From positions 1-64,000 of the forward strand of contig NZ_CP089543.1 in the NCBI RefSeq assembly GCF_021233055.1: a DNA stretch of 64,000 nt, given 5' to 3'. A model generated the notes under the pieces. The model worked only from the letters and a program-made list of their open reading frames with translations, was not told the DNA's origin and searched no databases. Origin of the DNA: Spirosoma oryzicola (GTDB taxonomy: Bacteria > Bacteroidota > Bacteroidia > Cytophagales > Spirosomataceae). Position 1 is the first letter of the stretch. Each line of letters starts with the position of its first letter. Below are positions 43,185 to 50,795 of this stretch, piece by piece. The position numbers and the translations under genes are program-made.

Positions 43185-43582
43185 GAGTTCTTTGAATAAA
43201 ATTCACATTCAAATTGCATACGGAATCATCTGCCATGTCATCAGGTCTGATGGGCAGCACAAAATGCGCTCAGGCTCCTGGCTGGAGCAACGTCACAATT
43301 ATCGAAGAGAAGGGATTTTCTGAGAAAAGCAAGGCAAAGAGAAGATTGGGCTTGCTCTAATGGAGCAAACGAAGCTAATTTTGCGTTTATTCTCAGGAAA
43401 TTTAACAGGGCCTCCTAGTTCCCATTAAAATATCCTTCGTTCGTAATCGCGACAATAGTGATGTTTTTGATTTCCTCGTGTTCCGGAGTTGGCGCTTCGG
43501 AACACTTTTGTTTCATATGTTTCTCACATTTTAGGCCCACCGTCAACATTGACGTTCGCGACCTGAGTTTATACTTCCTTGC
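43185..43582. other. Gap between CBASS-like and HigBA modules
   Basis: No gene seen. It contains a hairpin with 8-bp stem, GTGTTCCG (43478-43485) and CGGAACAC (43498-43505), followed on the + strand by TTTTG, which may end transcription between the two leftward units. The promoter for the small protein and the CBASS-like run should be here. Confidence 0.5.
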
Positions 43583-44677
43583 TCAACCAATTACGTTGTT
43601 TATATCGCTACGACGCCATTTATAATGGCCCGTTCTGTAGCAAACCTGACCTGCAATAACCGCAGGATGCATGGCTACCGACTTCGCAAATCGTATAATG
43701 TAGTTTTGATTAAACTGCTCGGCTGTAGCCATAAGCTGCTTCCAAGCTGGTTCCGGCAAAATACATTCCTGAGCAAAAGCATTCGCTTCTTTTTCTTGCT
43801 GATTATTCAGTGTGTCTTCTAAATTATCATAGAAGCAGATGTGGTTATTATGGGCTAAATGCCGATAAACATGGCCTAGTTCATGAAGGAGGGTAAAGGC
43901 GAAATTGTCAAGCCTGGCACTTCGTAACGACATACCAATAGCTGGATTTTCACCTGACCAGCAGGACATGCCATCAATGGGCGCTTTGTCGGCTTTAGGC
44001 TGATAAATGAATTTAATGCCTTGGCGATTCAACGTACATTGAACATTCACCAAGACATTCACATTTTGTAGTATGATTTGCCGAAGGGCGGTAACGACCT
44101 CATCAGCAGCTTGCAGATTGAAAGGCGGCACTTCCTGCTGACTGGCATGAAATTCGACCATTTTTACCCAAGCTAACACATTCACCTTGTCCTCGTCTAA
44201 TCGTTGCGATTTGCGGAATAAAGCCATTGATGAATGCTCAAGTTGATATTTTAATTCATCGGGTGTTTCAACATTATATAATTTCTGAACTGCTGGAACA
44301 TCGTCAACGGGATCACCCGTTAAATATTTCTGAGTTCTGAGGTAAGTGACACCAACATGATTCTTAAATCGGTTCCATAGATCCAATGCTTTAGATCGAT
44401 CCTGCACTTTTTGTTGCCGCTTGGCTATGTCCAAATCGTAATTGAGTTGTGCGTTTAGCCAAAATTGCGCTTCACCGCCAAGCGCTTTGGCAATCAGAAT
44501 AGCGGTTTCGGCGTTGATGCTACGTTTACCTTTTATAATTTCATTCAACTGGGATTTCTGCATCCCAATCTGGAGGGCAAAATCCTGCTGGCTTAGATTT
44601 AAACCTTCCAGTTCTAGAGCCAACATTTCTCCTGGATGAGTGGCACGGCCAGGAACAAGGTCTTTTAGTTCAATCAT
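43583..44677 (-). CDS. higA: HigA-type antitoxin fused to ImmA/IrrE domain
   Basis: A 364-residue protein. Residues 10-75 are the HigA/VapI-type helix-turn-helix (THPGEMLALELEGLNLSQQ, MQKSQLNEIIKGKRSI, AKALGGEAQFWLNAQ). The C-terminal part is an ImmA/IrrE-like zinc peptidase with LLHELGHVYRH (His265, Glu266, His269) and EKEANAFAQECILPEPAW. HigA-ImmA fusions are known as antitoxins in which the protease part may cleave or act on partner proteins. Its start overlaps the stop of the toxin gene upstream (ATGA), the higBA order typical of host-inhibition-of-growth modules. It keeps the plasmid or island in the host. Confidence 0.82.
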   Translation of the reverse strand: MIELKDLVPGRATHPGEMLALELEGLNLSQQDFALQIGMQKSQLNEIIKGKRSINAETAILIAKALGGEAQFWLNAQLNYDLDIAKRQQKVQDRSKALDLWNRFKNHVGVTYLRTQKYLTGDPVDDVPAVQKLYNVETPDELKYQLEHSSMALFRKSQRLDEDKVNVLAWVKMVEFHASQQEVPPFNLQAADEVVTALRQIILQNVNVLVNVQCTLNRQGIKFIYQPKADKAPIDGMSCWSGENPAIGMSLRSARLDNFAFTLLHELGHVYRHLAHNNHICFYDNLEDTLNNQQEKEANAFAQECILPEPAWKQLMATAEQFNQNYIIRFAKSVAMHPAVIAGQVCYRTGHYKWRRSDINNVIG

Positions 44678-45027
44678 GACCGTAGGGTGCTTCGATGTAT
44701 GTTAAGTCTTTTGGCAAGGCTATGTTTGAGATGTACTAAAGCCCGAATGATTAATGTACGAGTAGATTCATAGGATCCGTCCTCGACGACTAAGCAGTGT
44801 GAATCATCAACGCGAACTGTACTTAATCCACCCTCATCATTCGTTAGGTTCTCGTATTTTAGACTCCGACGAACTTTTAAATCATTTAGACAAGTAGCTG
44901 CCCGAATCGTGTTAATAACGGTTATGAATCTATGCGTTCTCTCAAAGTTATAATCCATCTGTATTTTGGCAGATGCATTATCTTCATACAAGTCAGCTAG
45001 TTCTTTTGTCGCGAAAAATATTCTCAT
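44674..45027 (-). CDS. higB: HigB-like toxin
   Basis: A 117-residue protein of the RelE/ParE-type fold: RIFFATKELADLYED at the start, a helix pair (KIQMDYNFERTHRFITVINTIRAATCLNDLK) and strands with LKYENL and TVRVDDSHCLVVED. HigB toxins cut mRNA on the ribosome. The gene before an overlapping HigA-type antitoxin gene supports the call. I use the ATG at 45027 (MRIFFATKEL) rather than the longer frame to 45057, since toxins of this type begin with this strand. Confidence 0.75.
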   Translation of the reverse strand: MRIFFATKELADLYEDNASAKIQMDYNFERTHRFITVINTIRAATCLNDLKVRRSLKYENLTNDEGGLSTVRVDDSHCLVVEDGSYESTRTLIIRALVHLKHSLAKRLNIHRSTLRS

Positions 45028-45307
45028 GCATGTCTTCGTGTTAGAAATAGTTAACAAATGTGTGAATAATTTTATCTATGAAGCAAATTATGGACGAAAA
45101 AATTTTGGTGTATATCCAATATTTTTTTGTCCAGTCATATTCGTGTTTACGGAGATCTTTAAAGGCCCACTTTTAAGTTACTTCTTTTCCGTATTCACTT
45201 AACTTATAGGTGGTTAGTGGGGTGTGTAACCTGCTATCCTATACATCGATTTTAGTTGAGCATAAAAGAGTTATTAATAAGTCAGTACTCCTAAATTCTG
45301 TGGATTT

Positions 45308-45370
45308 TCATTTTTTTGTTCAATATATTTGATTGTTCAAAAAAAATGAACAAAAACTAAAAATGAACAA
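45308..45370. promoter_or_regulatory. Operator-like repeats before the AbiE module
   Basis: Inverted and direct copies of TTCATTTTTTTGTTCA (45308-45323) and TGAACAAAAA-type sequence (around 45336-45352 and again at 45365-45370) stand just before the AbiEi start. AbiEi antitoxins repress their own operon by binding inverted repeats near the promoter, so this is a probable operator. Confidence 0.5.
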
Positions 45371-46361
45371 AGATGAAGATATAGTTAGCCGAGCAACTCA
45401 ATCCTTGCAAGAAGTTACTGGCTTTCAAGTAGGTTGGGAACTTGGATTATCAAATGAATTAGACGGATTTGTTAAACTATCGACTAATAATGAGATAATT
45501 AATTTCTCTATCGAGGTAAAACAACGCGCCAATCCCCATTTGATTATTCAATTAACGGCCTTAAAAGAAGCGCTGGGAGACGTTCTATTAATCGCTGAAT
45601 TTATACCCACTGATCTTCAAAAGACGCTTAAACAACTGAAATTAAATTATTTAGATACAGCAGGTAACTGCTGTATCCAATCAAAAGGTCAGTTTATTCT
45701 CATTGAAGGACGTAGGGGAGGAAAGTTTACAATAGCAGCAAAACAGCCTTTCGGAAAGAGCGGATTACGGGTAATTTTTACACTGCTTACTCAAGCTGAT
45801 TCCATCAATCTAACCGTACGGGAATTAGCCGACCGAACAGGTGTCTCTATTGGATCAGTACAGCAGACTCTAGATGGACTTAAACATCTAGGTTATGTAG
45901 TCGCTGTAGATGAGCACCGACGTAAGTTGGTGAAAGTTGAACGATTGATAGAGCAATGGTTGAACCGATATGGTAGTACACTTAAACCCAACCTATTAGT
46001 AGGTAAATTTAGATTACCTACTGGCCTACAGCCCAATGATTGGCAGAAAATCAAACTTCAATTAGGTAGTTATTGGAGTGGTGAGCCAGCTGCTGATGCA
46101 GTAACCAATAATTTGAGGCCGCAAAAATTGACAATTTATACAGAAGAAGACAAATCTGGATTAATGCGAAAATATCGGTTACTACCTGATGAAGAGGGCT
46201 CTATAGAGATATACCACCTATTCTGGCGACCAATAGGAGAACAATCGAATGAACTTTCAATCGTTCCACCTTTACTTATCTATACAGATCTCTTAGCTAG
46301 TGCTGACCCGCGAAATCTAGAGATCGCAAGTACGATCTACCAGAAGTATGTACACTATTAA
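45363..46361 (+). CDS. abiEi: AbiEi-family antitoxin (type IV toxin-antitoxin)
   Basis: A 332-residue protein. The N-terminal half (about 25-130) has an endonuclease-like fold (FSIEVKQRANPHLIIQLTALKE, LNYLDTAGNCCIQSKGQFILIEG), and a winged helix follows (about 150-210, LTVRELADRTGVSIGSVQQTLDGLKHLGY). This is the pattern of AbiEi_2-type antitoxins and transcription regulators. It overlaps the nucleotidyltransferase gene by 14 bases, the standard AbiE pair. ATG 45363 (MNKDED) is chosen over a TTG at 45333, which lies within the operator-like repeats. AbiE pairs abort phage growth and stabilise plasmids. Confidence 0.82.
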   Translation: MNKDEDIVSRATQSLQEVTGFQVGWELGLSNELDGFVKLSTNNEIINFSIEVKQRANPHLIIQLTALKEALGDVLLIAEFIPTDLQKTLKQLKLNYLDTAGNCCIQSKGQFILIEGRRGGKFTIAAKQPFGKSGLRVIFTLLTQADSINLTVRELADRTGVSIGSVQQTLDGLKHLGYVVAVDEHRRKLVKVERLIEQWLNRYGSTLKPNLLVGKFRLPTGLQPNDWQKIKLQLGSYWSGEPAADAVTNNLRPQKLTIYTEEDKSGLMRKYRLLPDEEGSIEIYHLFWRPIGEQSNELSIVPPLLIYTDLLASADPRNLEIASTIYQKYVHY

Positions 46362-47196
46362 CTTTGACCAAATTCGGCAAGGTAACTTACAGGAGTTGTT
46401 TGCCGTACTGGAAGTCGAACTGCAAAATCTAGGTATTGATTTCTATTTGATCGGAGCTGTAGCACGGGATATTTGGTTGACAGCACTACACGATATTCCC
46501 GCCAGCAGGATCACTCGTGATCTAGACTTGGCTTTATTATTAAGTAGTGAAGAGCAATATCAGCTTCTGAGACAACGGCTAATTGAGACGGGGCGCTTTA
46601 CAACAAGCCGAGGAAATTCGTATACGGTTGTCTTTGAAGACGGTCGCCCTGTTGATTTACTACCGTTCGGAGCGATCAGCATGGAAGGGTCAGTCAATGT
46701 GGTTGGACTAGGACTCACAGATATTCGGGTAGACGGCTTTGAAGAAGTATTTGAAGCTGGTACTCAAGTGATAACAGTAAACGGGAATCCGTACCGGGTA
46801 TGCACCCTAGCGGGAATCGTTATTCTAAAACTAATTGCTTATGACGATCGCCCCGAGCACCGCCCTAAAGACATTCTGGATATCAGCTTCATATTAGAGC
46901 ATTATTTTGACATCGCAGAAGCTGAAATTTATGAACGTCATGACGACTTATTTGACTGGCCAGATTTTGACATGGGCAAGGCAGCAGCTAGAGTAATGGG
47001 CCGGCAAATGCAACCCATTATAAGGCGGTCGGCTGAACTACAAAAACGGATTGAAACAATTCTGGATCGGCAACTTGAAATAGGCGAAGAAAGCAAAGTC
47101 GCAGAATGGTTAGGACGCGAAACTCGATGGTCTATCAAATACGCATTAGCCACTCTTGAACAGCTCAGAGAAGGATTACGAGATGAGCTTCCCTAA
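46348..47196 (+). CDS. abiEii: AbiEii-like nucleotidyltransferase toxin
   Basis: A 282-residue protein of the nucleotidyltransferase superfamily: the IGAVARDIW motif near 35-43 and TRDLDLALLL near 56-65 with the metal-binding Asp58 and Asp60; DGRPVDLLPFG near 100 gives the third acid, and the lysine-rich CTLAGIVILKLIAYDDR segment is near 150-166. AbiEii-type toxins of type IV modules transfer nucleotides (for some, to tRNA) and stop growth. The overlap with the AbiEi antitoxin frame supports the assignment. Confidence 0.82.
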   Translation: MYTINFDQIRQGNLQELFAVLEVELQNLGIDFYLIGAVARDIWLTALHDIPASRITRDLDLALLLSSEEQYQLLRQRLIETGRFTTSRGNSYTVVFEDGRPVDLLPFGAISMEGSVNVVGLGLTDIRVDGFEEVFEAGTQVITVNGNPYRVCTLAGIVILKLIAYDDRPEHRPKDILDISFILEHYFDIAEAEIYERHDDLFDWPDFDMGKAAARVMGRQMQPIIRRSAELQKRIETILDRQLEIGEESKVAEWLGRETRWSIKYALATLEQLREGLRDELP

Positions 47197-47466
47197 AGAT
47201 TCGTCCAAATAAACCTTGCCCCGACTAAAAACACTGAACTAGTAAATTGAACGGATTTATTGAACGCTAAAAAGACTGTTTTTGGTTACTTCCCCCCTAC
47301 CCAGCCACCGTTCAGAAAAACGTCCCAGTTCGAATGGGACTGTATCGTCCTGAAATAAGTTGACCGTTGTCTGATCCTGAAAATAAGTTGTCAGTTTTTC
47401 AGTCAGCAATTTTTGGTCAATAGTAATCCTAGTATAGCGTTGTCAAAATAGATGAAACAGATGGAT

Positions 47467-48363
47467 TTACCCAAATTGGCTCTGGTCTCGTACAACCTTT
47501 GACCGTTTATATACCTTCGGTTTCCAGTGCTTTTTAAGCGGATGCTCACTCTGATGAGCCATCACCGGAGTCAGGTAACCACAGCTCATGTGCGGGCGCA
47601 GGTGATTGTAGTTGTAGATACTTTTTTCAACCGCCTTTTCAGCCTCCTCAAAAGTAACGAACACTCGGTTCAGCCGAAAATCCGTTTTTAATATTCCATT
47701 CACCCGTTCGGCGATGGCGTTTTCATAAGGGTCGCCCTGCTGAGTCATACTGATTAAAATGTTCGCCCCTTTTAACTTGCGAACGTAGTCAAAACTACAA
47801 TATTGGCTGCCACGGTCTGAATGATGAATCAGTTCTTCTTCCCTTTCCAAATGGGTTGATAAGGCCATATCTAGAGCTTTTAAACTACCTTCTGCTGTTA
47901 AGAATGGATGCAGGCAGTACCCCACGATCAGCTTTGAATAAGCGTCCGTTATTAACGAAAGGTAGCCAAATCCTAACCCAATATACAAATAAGTTATATC
48001 ACTAACCCAAACCTGTTTGGGAGCATTTATTACCCTATCAATGAGTAGATTAGGGTATCTATGTAATCGATGATTAGAATCAGTTGTCTGGGGCACCTGT
48101 CGACCCTGACGGATAACCATAGCATGATCGTATAAGATCTTGTGCAACTTGTCGCGACCTAATTTGATGCCACTTTTGGCTAATGGCTCTGCCAACAAAA
48201 GATGTAATTTCCGAGTGCCCAGGCCAGGCACATCTCGTCTGAGGGCCGTTACCAGATCCAGTACTAACATCGCATGGCTCACCGATCGCTGAGCACGTTG
48301 TTTTCTTGCATGAAATGCTTGTCGGCTCACACCAAACAGTCGACAAAGGCTTCCGACGCTCAC
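47467..48363 (-). CDS. IS3-family transposase OrfB (DDE integrase)
   Basis: A 298-residue rve-type transposase. The DDE triad is visible: WVSDITYL (first Asp), IHHSDRGSQY (second Asp) and NAIAERVNGILK (Glu), with the HTH_21-type segment before. The GTG at 48363 starts it as a separate protein, but the frame is open upstream to the end of orfA, so it is more probably made as an OrfAB fusion by -1 frameshift. The protein appears intact. Confidence 0.92.
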   Translation of the reverse strand: MSVGSLCRLFGVSRQAFHARKQRAQRSVSHAMLVLDLVTALRRDVPGLGTRKLHLLLAEPLAKSGIKLGRDKLHKILYDHAMVIRQGRQVPQTTDSNHRLHRYPNLLIDRVINAPKQVWVSDITYLYIGLGFGYLSLITDAYSKLIVGYCLHPFLTAEGSLKALDMALSTHLEREEELIHHSDRGSQYCSFDYVRKLKGANILISMTQQGDPYENAIAERVNGILKTDFRLNRVFVTFEEAEKAVEKSIYNYNHLRPHMSCGYLTPVMAHQSEHPLKKHWKPKVYKRSKVVRDQSQFG

Positions 48364-48389
48364 CTTTGCTATCTCGTTCTCACGAAGGT

Positions 48390-48776
48390 TTAAGACCGTT
48401 TGGTGCCAGACTTTTTTCTTATTGGCACATTTAGTTCTTTTTCAGCCGTCTCAATCATCGTGTTAAGTGCTAAGATTAACAGATTGGCCTGCTGTAGAGT
48501 CTGTTCCAACTCTTCATTTCGCTGCTTTAAGGCGGCCATGTCGCGCTTTTGTGCTTGCTTCATGGCAGGTAAAGTTAGCAGGCCAGTCTTCGTCTTCTGA
48601 CGATAGAGTTGCACCCAGCTACGAATCGTATAGCCACTATGAATGCCTAAATCTTCCATCACCTGGCTTACTTCTTCTCCGCCGAAGAGAATGCGGAACA
48701 CGGCCGTCTCTCGGAGTTGTTCACTGTACTGAAAGCGACTCAGCAGGTCGCGGATGTGGTCTTGCATAGTTGTCAA
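48390..48776 (-). CDS. IS3-family transposase OrfA
   Basis: A 128-residue protein with an N-terminal helix-turn-helix (about 20-60, SQVMEDLGIHSGYTIRSWVQLY) that binds the element's ends, and a C-terminal coiled coil (MAALKQRNEELEQTLQQANL). The frame contains A-AAA-AAG (48417-48411 on the minus strand) seven codons before its stop; a -1 slip there reads straight into orfB. Confidence 0.9.
   Translation of the reverse strand: MTTMQDHIRDLLSRFQYSEQLRETAVFRILFGGEEVSQVMEDLGIHSGYTIRSWVQLYRQKTKTGLLTLPAMKQAQKRDMAALKQRNEELEQTLQQANLLILALNTMIETAEKELNVPIRKKSGTKRS
48411..48417 (-). promoter_or_regulatory. Programmed -1 frameshift site A AAA AAG
   Basis: The heptamer lies in the orfA zero frame as A-AAA-AAG. 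The -1 frame after it is open through VWHQTVLNLRENEIAKVSV and joins orfB, as in other IS3 elements. Confidence 0.8.
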
Positions 48777-48808
48777 TTTTGGGTGAAAATTGACAACCTA
48801 TATCAGGA

Positions 48809-49113
48809 TAAGACACTCAAACAACTAGTAGGTCTTAGTTAAATCTATATGTACGGTGTCTACTGCAACCTATGGCGAAAGCTGGTGTTTGACAGCGGTC
48901 AAAAAAAGTCAACCGCTTAATCTGTACATAGGCTGATCTAAGTAAGTCGATAGAAAATGCCATTCTATGAAAAGACTTGACCTACCCCGCTGATCTAGTT
49001 GATCAATACCCTACCCAGATGTTCTAAAGGATTTACCTTTAAGAAAACCACTGGAATAAGGGCAATACCCAGTCAGCTGTCAATTGGCCAAGTGTTGATT
49101 ATGCTTCGGCAGA
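48809..49113. other. Gap between the IS element and the cyclase gene
   Basis: No gene seen. There is a small dyad AGCGGT...ACCGCT near 48893-48917, which is too weak to name. This gap is one border of the defence island. Confidence 0.5.
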
Positions 49114-49527
49114 CTAGGCCATCACGCCTACTTGTTTCAATAGGCCAACCGTATCCATAATAATCCGGCTTTCAGAAAACAAGTTGTTTTTAATCACATC
49201 GATCACTATGCCCCAAACCTCAACTCGTTTTTGGGTTGCCGGTATGCCCATAAAATCTCCCTGGTGGGTACCCGTCCAGGTAAACCGGGTAACCACCGTT
49301 TCTCCTTCGGCAATTTGTTCATCTACCGTCCAGGTCATGTCGGGAAAGCCAATAAACATGGAATTGAGGGCAAATTTCAACCCTTCCCGTCCAGGCCCCT
49401 GACCAGGAAAGGGCAGCTGTTCAATAAAATCTTCGGCTACCAGCTGATCCGCTGCCGCCAAATTTTTCTGATTGATGACTTCCTCAATAAAAGAATTCAT
49501 AAACATTTTATTTTCTTCCAGACTCAT
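49114..49527 (-). CDS. SnoaL-like ester cyclase family protein
   Basis: A 137-residue protein of the SnoaL/NTF2-like cone fold: MNSFIEEVINQKNLAAADQLVAEDFIEQ, an FALNSMFIGFPDMTWTVDEQIAEGETVVTRFTWTGTH core and a later KRVEVWGIVIDVIKNN strand pair, as in ester cyclase family proteins. These are small enzymes or binding proteins of unknown substrate. ATG 49527 (MSLEENK) is chosen because the frame upstream is not domain-like. It follows the cupin gene on the same strand after 120 bases, so the two are probably one operon. Confidence 0.8.
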   Translation of the reverse strand: MSLEENKMFMNSFIEEVINQKNLAAADQLVAEDFIEQLPFPGQGPGREGLKFALNSMFIGFPDMTWTVDEQIAEGETVVTRFTWTGTHQGDFMGIPATQKRVEVWGIVIDVIKNNLFSESRIIMDTVGLLKQVGVMA

Positions 49528-49647
49528 GGTAATAAAATTGTTAGTTGCTTCTGATAGGTCAAAATACAGGGCAAGCAGGATCGAGTAACCCAAATGGCTT
49601 ATCGCTCTTTATACATCAATGGATATACATCCCATCAACTGAATCGA

Positions 49648-50088
49648 TCAGTCAGCTTGTATCGGCTCCAGACCATACTGCTTCATGATGGACAATATCT
49701 GATGCCGATCAGGCGGGCCACCGACATTGATCACGGCTGCCAGTTGGCGAAAGTAGGCCGGGCCGATGCTGGCCGGAGACAATGCACAAAGAACGCGCAC
49801 CGTTTGGGTATGCTCATTGGTAAATCCATGATTAAGTCCACGCTTAATAAATAACCTATCACCCGGATTTAGCTGGCGGGTTTCTGTATTGTACAGCATA
49901 GTCAACGTTCCTTCCAAGACGTAAAGCGTTTCATCGACTTCTACGTGAAAGTGCGGCGCTGGTACTTTAGCGTTGGGTGGTACAAGCATTTCAAACATAA
50001 CCAGACTACCCTCGGTATCCTGGCCATCCACTAAGAAATTCAACTGTAAACCGCCAATGGTAATCTGTTCCTTAAAGGAGTGAAACAT
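49648..50088 (-). CDS. Cupin-domain protein
   Basis: A 146-residue single-domain cupin. Motif 1 is PAPHFHVEVDETLYVLEG (about 44-61) with two His and a Glu for metal, and motif 2 is LNPGDRLFIKRGLNHGFTN (about 73-91). Such proteins bind small ligands or act as dioxygenases or isomerases; the substrate is unknown. It starts about 96 bases downstream of a promoter box whose upstream side carries two regulator repeats of the same type as those before the hydrolase gene at 54.1 kb. Confidence 0.85.
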   Translation of the reverse strand: MFHSFKEQITIGGLQLNFLVDGQDTEGSLVMFEMLVPPNAKVPAPHFHVEVDETLYVLEGTLTMLYNTETRQLNPGDRLFIKRGLNHGFTNEHTQTVRVLCALSPASIGPAYFRQLAAVINVGGPPDRHQILSIMKQYGLEPIQAD

Positions 50089-50183
50089 AGCACTAAAATT
50101 TTAATTGACCAGTTTGCTATTGGTTAAACACCGCTCACACCTCCGATTGATCGCCAACAAAAAAAGGGCTTAACACGGCTTTG

Positions 50184-50240
50184 CAAGTCTACAGGAAGAG
50201 CGCTAGAATCAGGTGGAGAATTGTTCCAAAAAGGTGGACT
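50184..50240 (-). promoter_or_regulatory. Leftward promoter with two 21-bp-spaced operator repeats
   Basis: On the minus strand TCCACC blocks start at 50238 and 50217, 21 bases apart; the first unit reads TCCACCTTTTTGGAACAAT. The -7-like box TAGACTTG (50191-50184) begins exactly 26 bases after the second block. The same repeat, the same 21-bp step and the same 26-base distance to the promoter box occur on the other strand at 53940-54036, at the far end of the hybrid regulator gene. Confidence 0.65.
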
Positions 50241-50795
50241 ATTGTTTGGATTGAACCGAAAGACGGAATTTAGCGGGGTAAACGCCGTATTCTTAGGAAA
50301 AGAACCGACTAAAATACGTAGGGTCCTCGAAACCACGGCGTAGACGATTTGTCCTATTACATTATAGTTGGGCCACCCACCGGCTAAGTCAGTGATCGCC
50401 CGCCAACGTAGACGAATTTAATCCGTCACGTAAGTAGCGAGTGGATTGTATTTAGCTACAATTCAGGGTTATGGCCAGTTAAACTATCCACAAGGATTTT
50501 TCCCAGGATCGATTACAAACCCAAGTATGCCATGAGCTACAAAAAGGAGTAAAAATAACGTGTCGTTTTTTTACTAAACACCTTTATTCCGTCGTGTCGA
50601 AAGCGCTTCATTAATCAGGCCGACACAAAAAAAGTAGTTGACCCGATGGCCGCTGAGGTAGGGCAATTAATTACTTTATCCCATAACCAGCAGTTCGACA
50701 AAAAGCGATTCGGTTGATTCCGTTACCTTTACCAAGTTATCAGTACCCGCTAGTTACTGGTAAACCTATTGTTGATTAAATCTGCTTACTAATTT
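50241..50795. other. Leader region of the hybrid regulator gene
   Basis: No gene could be supported here; short frames on both strands have no domain-like content. It contains the promoter of the regulator gene but I could not fix it. Confidence 0.5.

Larger units (their letters stand above)
47348..48808 (-). mobile_element. Intact IS3-family element (about 1.46 kb)
   Basis: The element runs from TCCTGAAATAAGTTGACC (left end) to the reverse complement of TCCTGATATAGGTTGTCA (right end); these imperfect terminal repeats agree in about 12 of the first 15 bases. It holds two overlapping leftward frames, orfA and orfB, joined by a -1 slippery site. The size is normal for IS3. No target duplication can be seen in the flanks (TATCG left, TAAGA right). 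A decayed piece of the same type is at 21.3 kb. Confidence 0.88.

Noticed and set aside
47324-47345. A tRNA T-arm-like string (GTTCGAA between TCCCA and TGGGA)
   Set aside because: The stem is out of register by one base for a T-arm and no other tRNA arm is beside it.
47348-48808. Target-site duplication of the IS3 element
   Set aside because: The bases outside the ends do not match in any 3-5-base register that I tried.
49594-49854. Rightward frame opposite the cupin gene
   Set aside because: It is an antisense shadow of a clear cupin coding region, without a ribosome site.
50124-50336. A 70-codon leftward frame over the operator repeats
   Set aside because: It has no domain-like content and covers the regulator's binding sites and promoter box.
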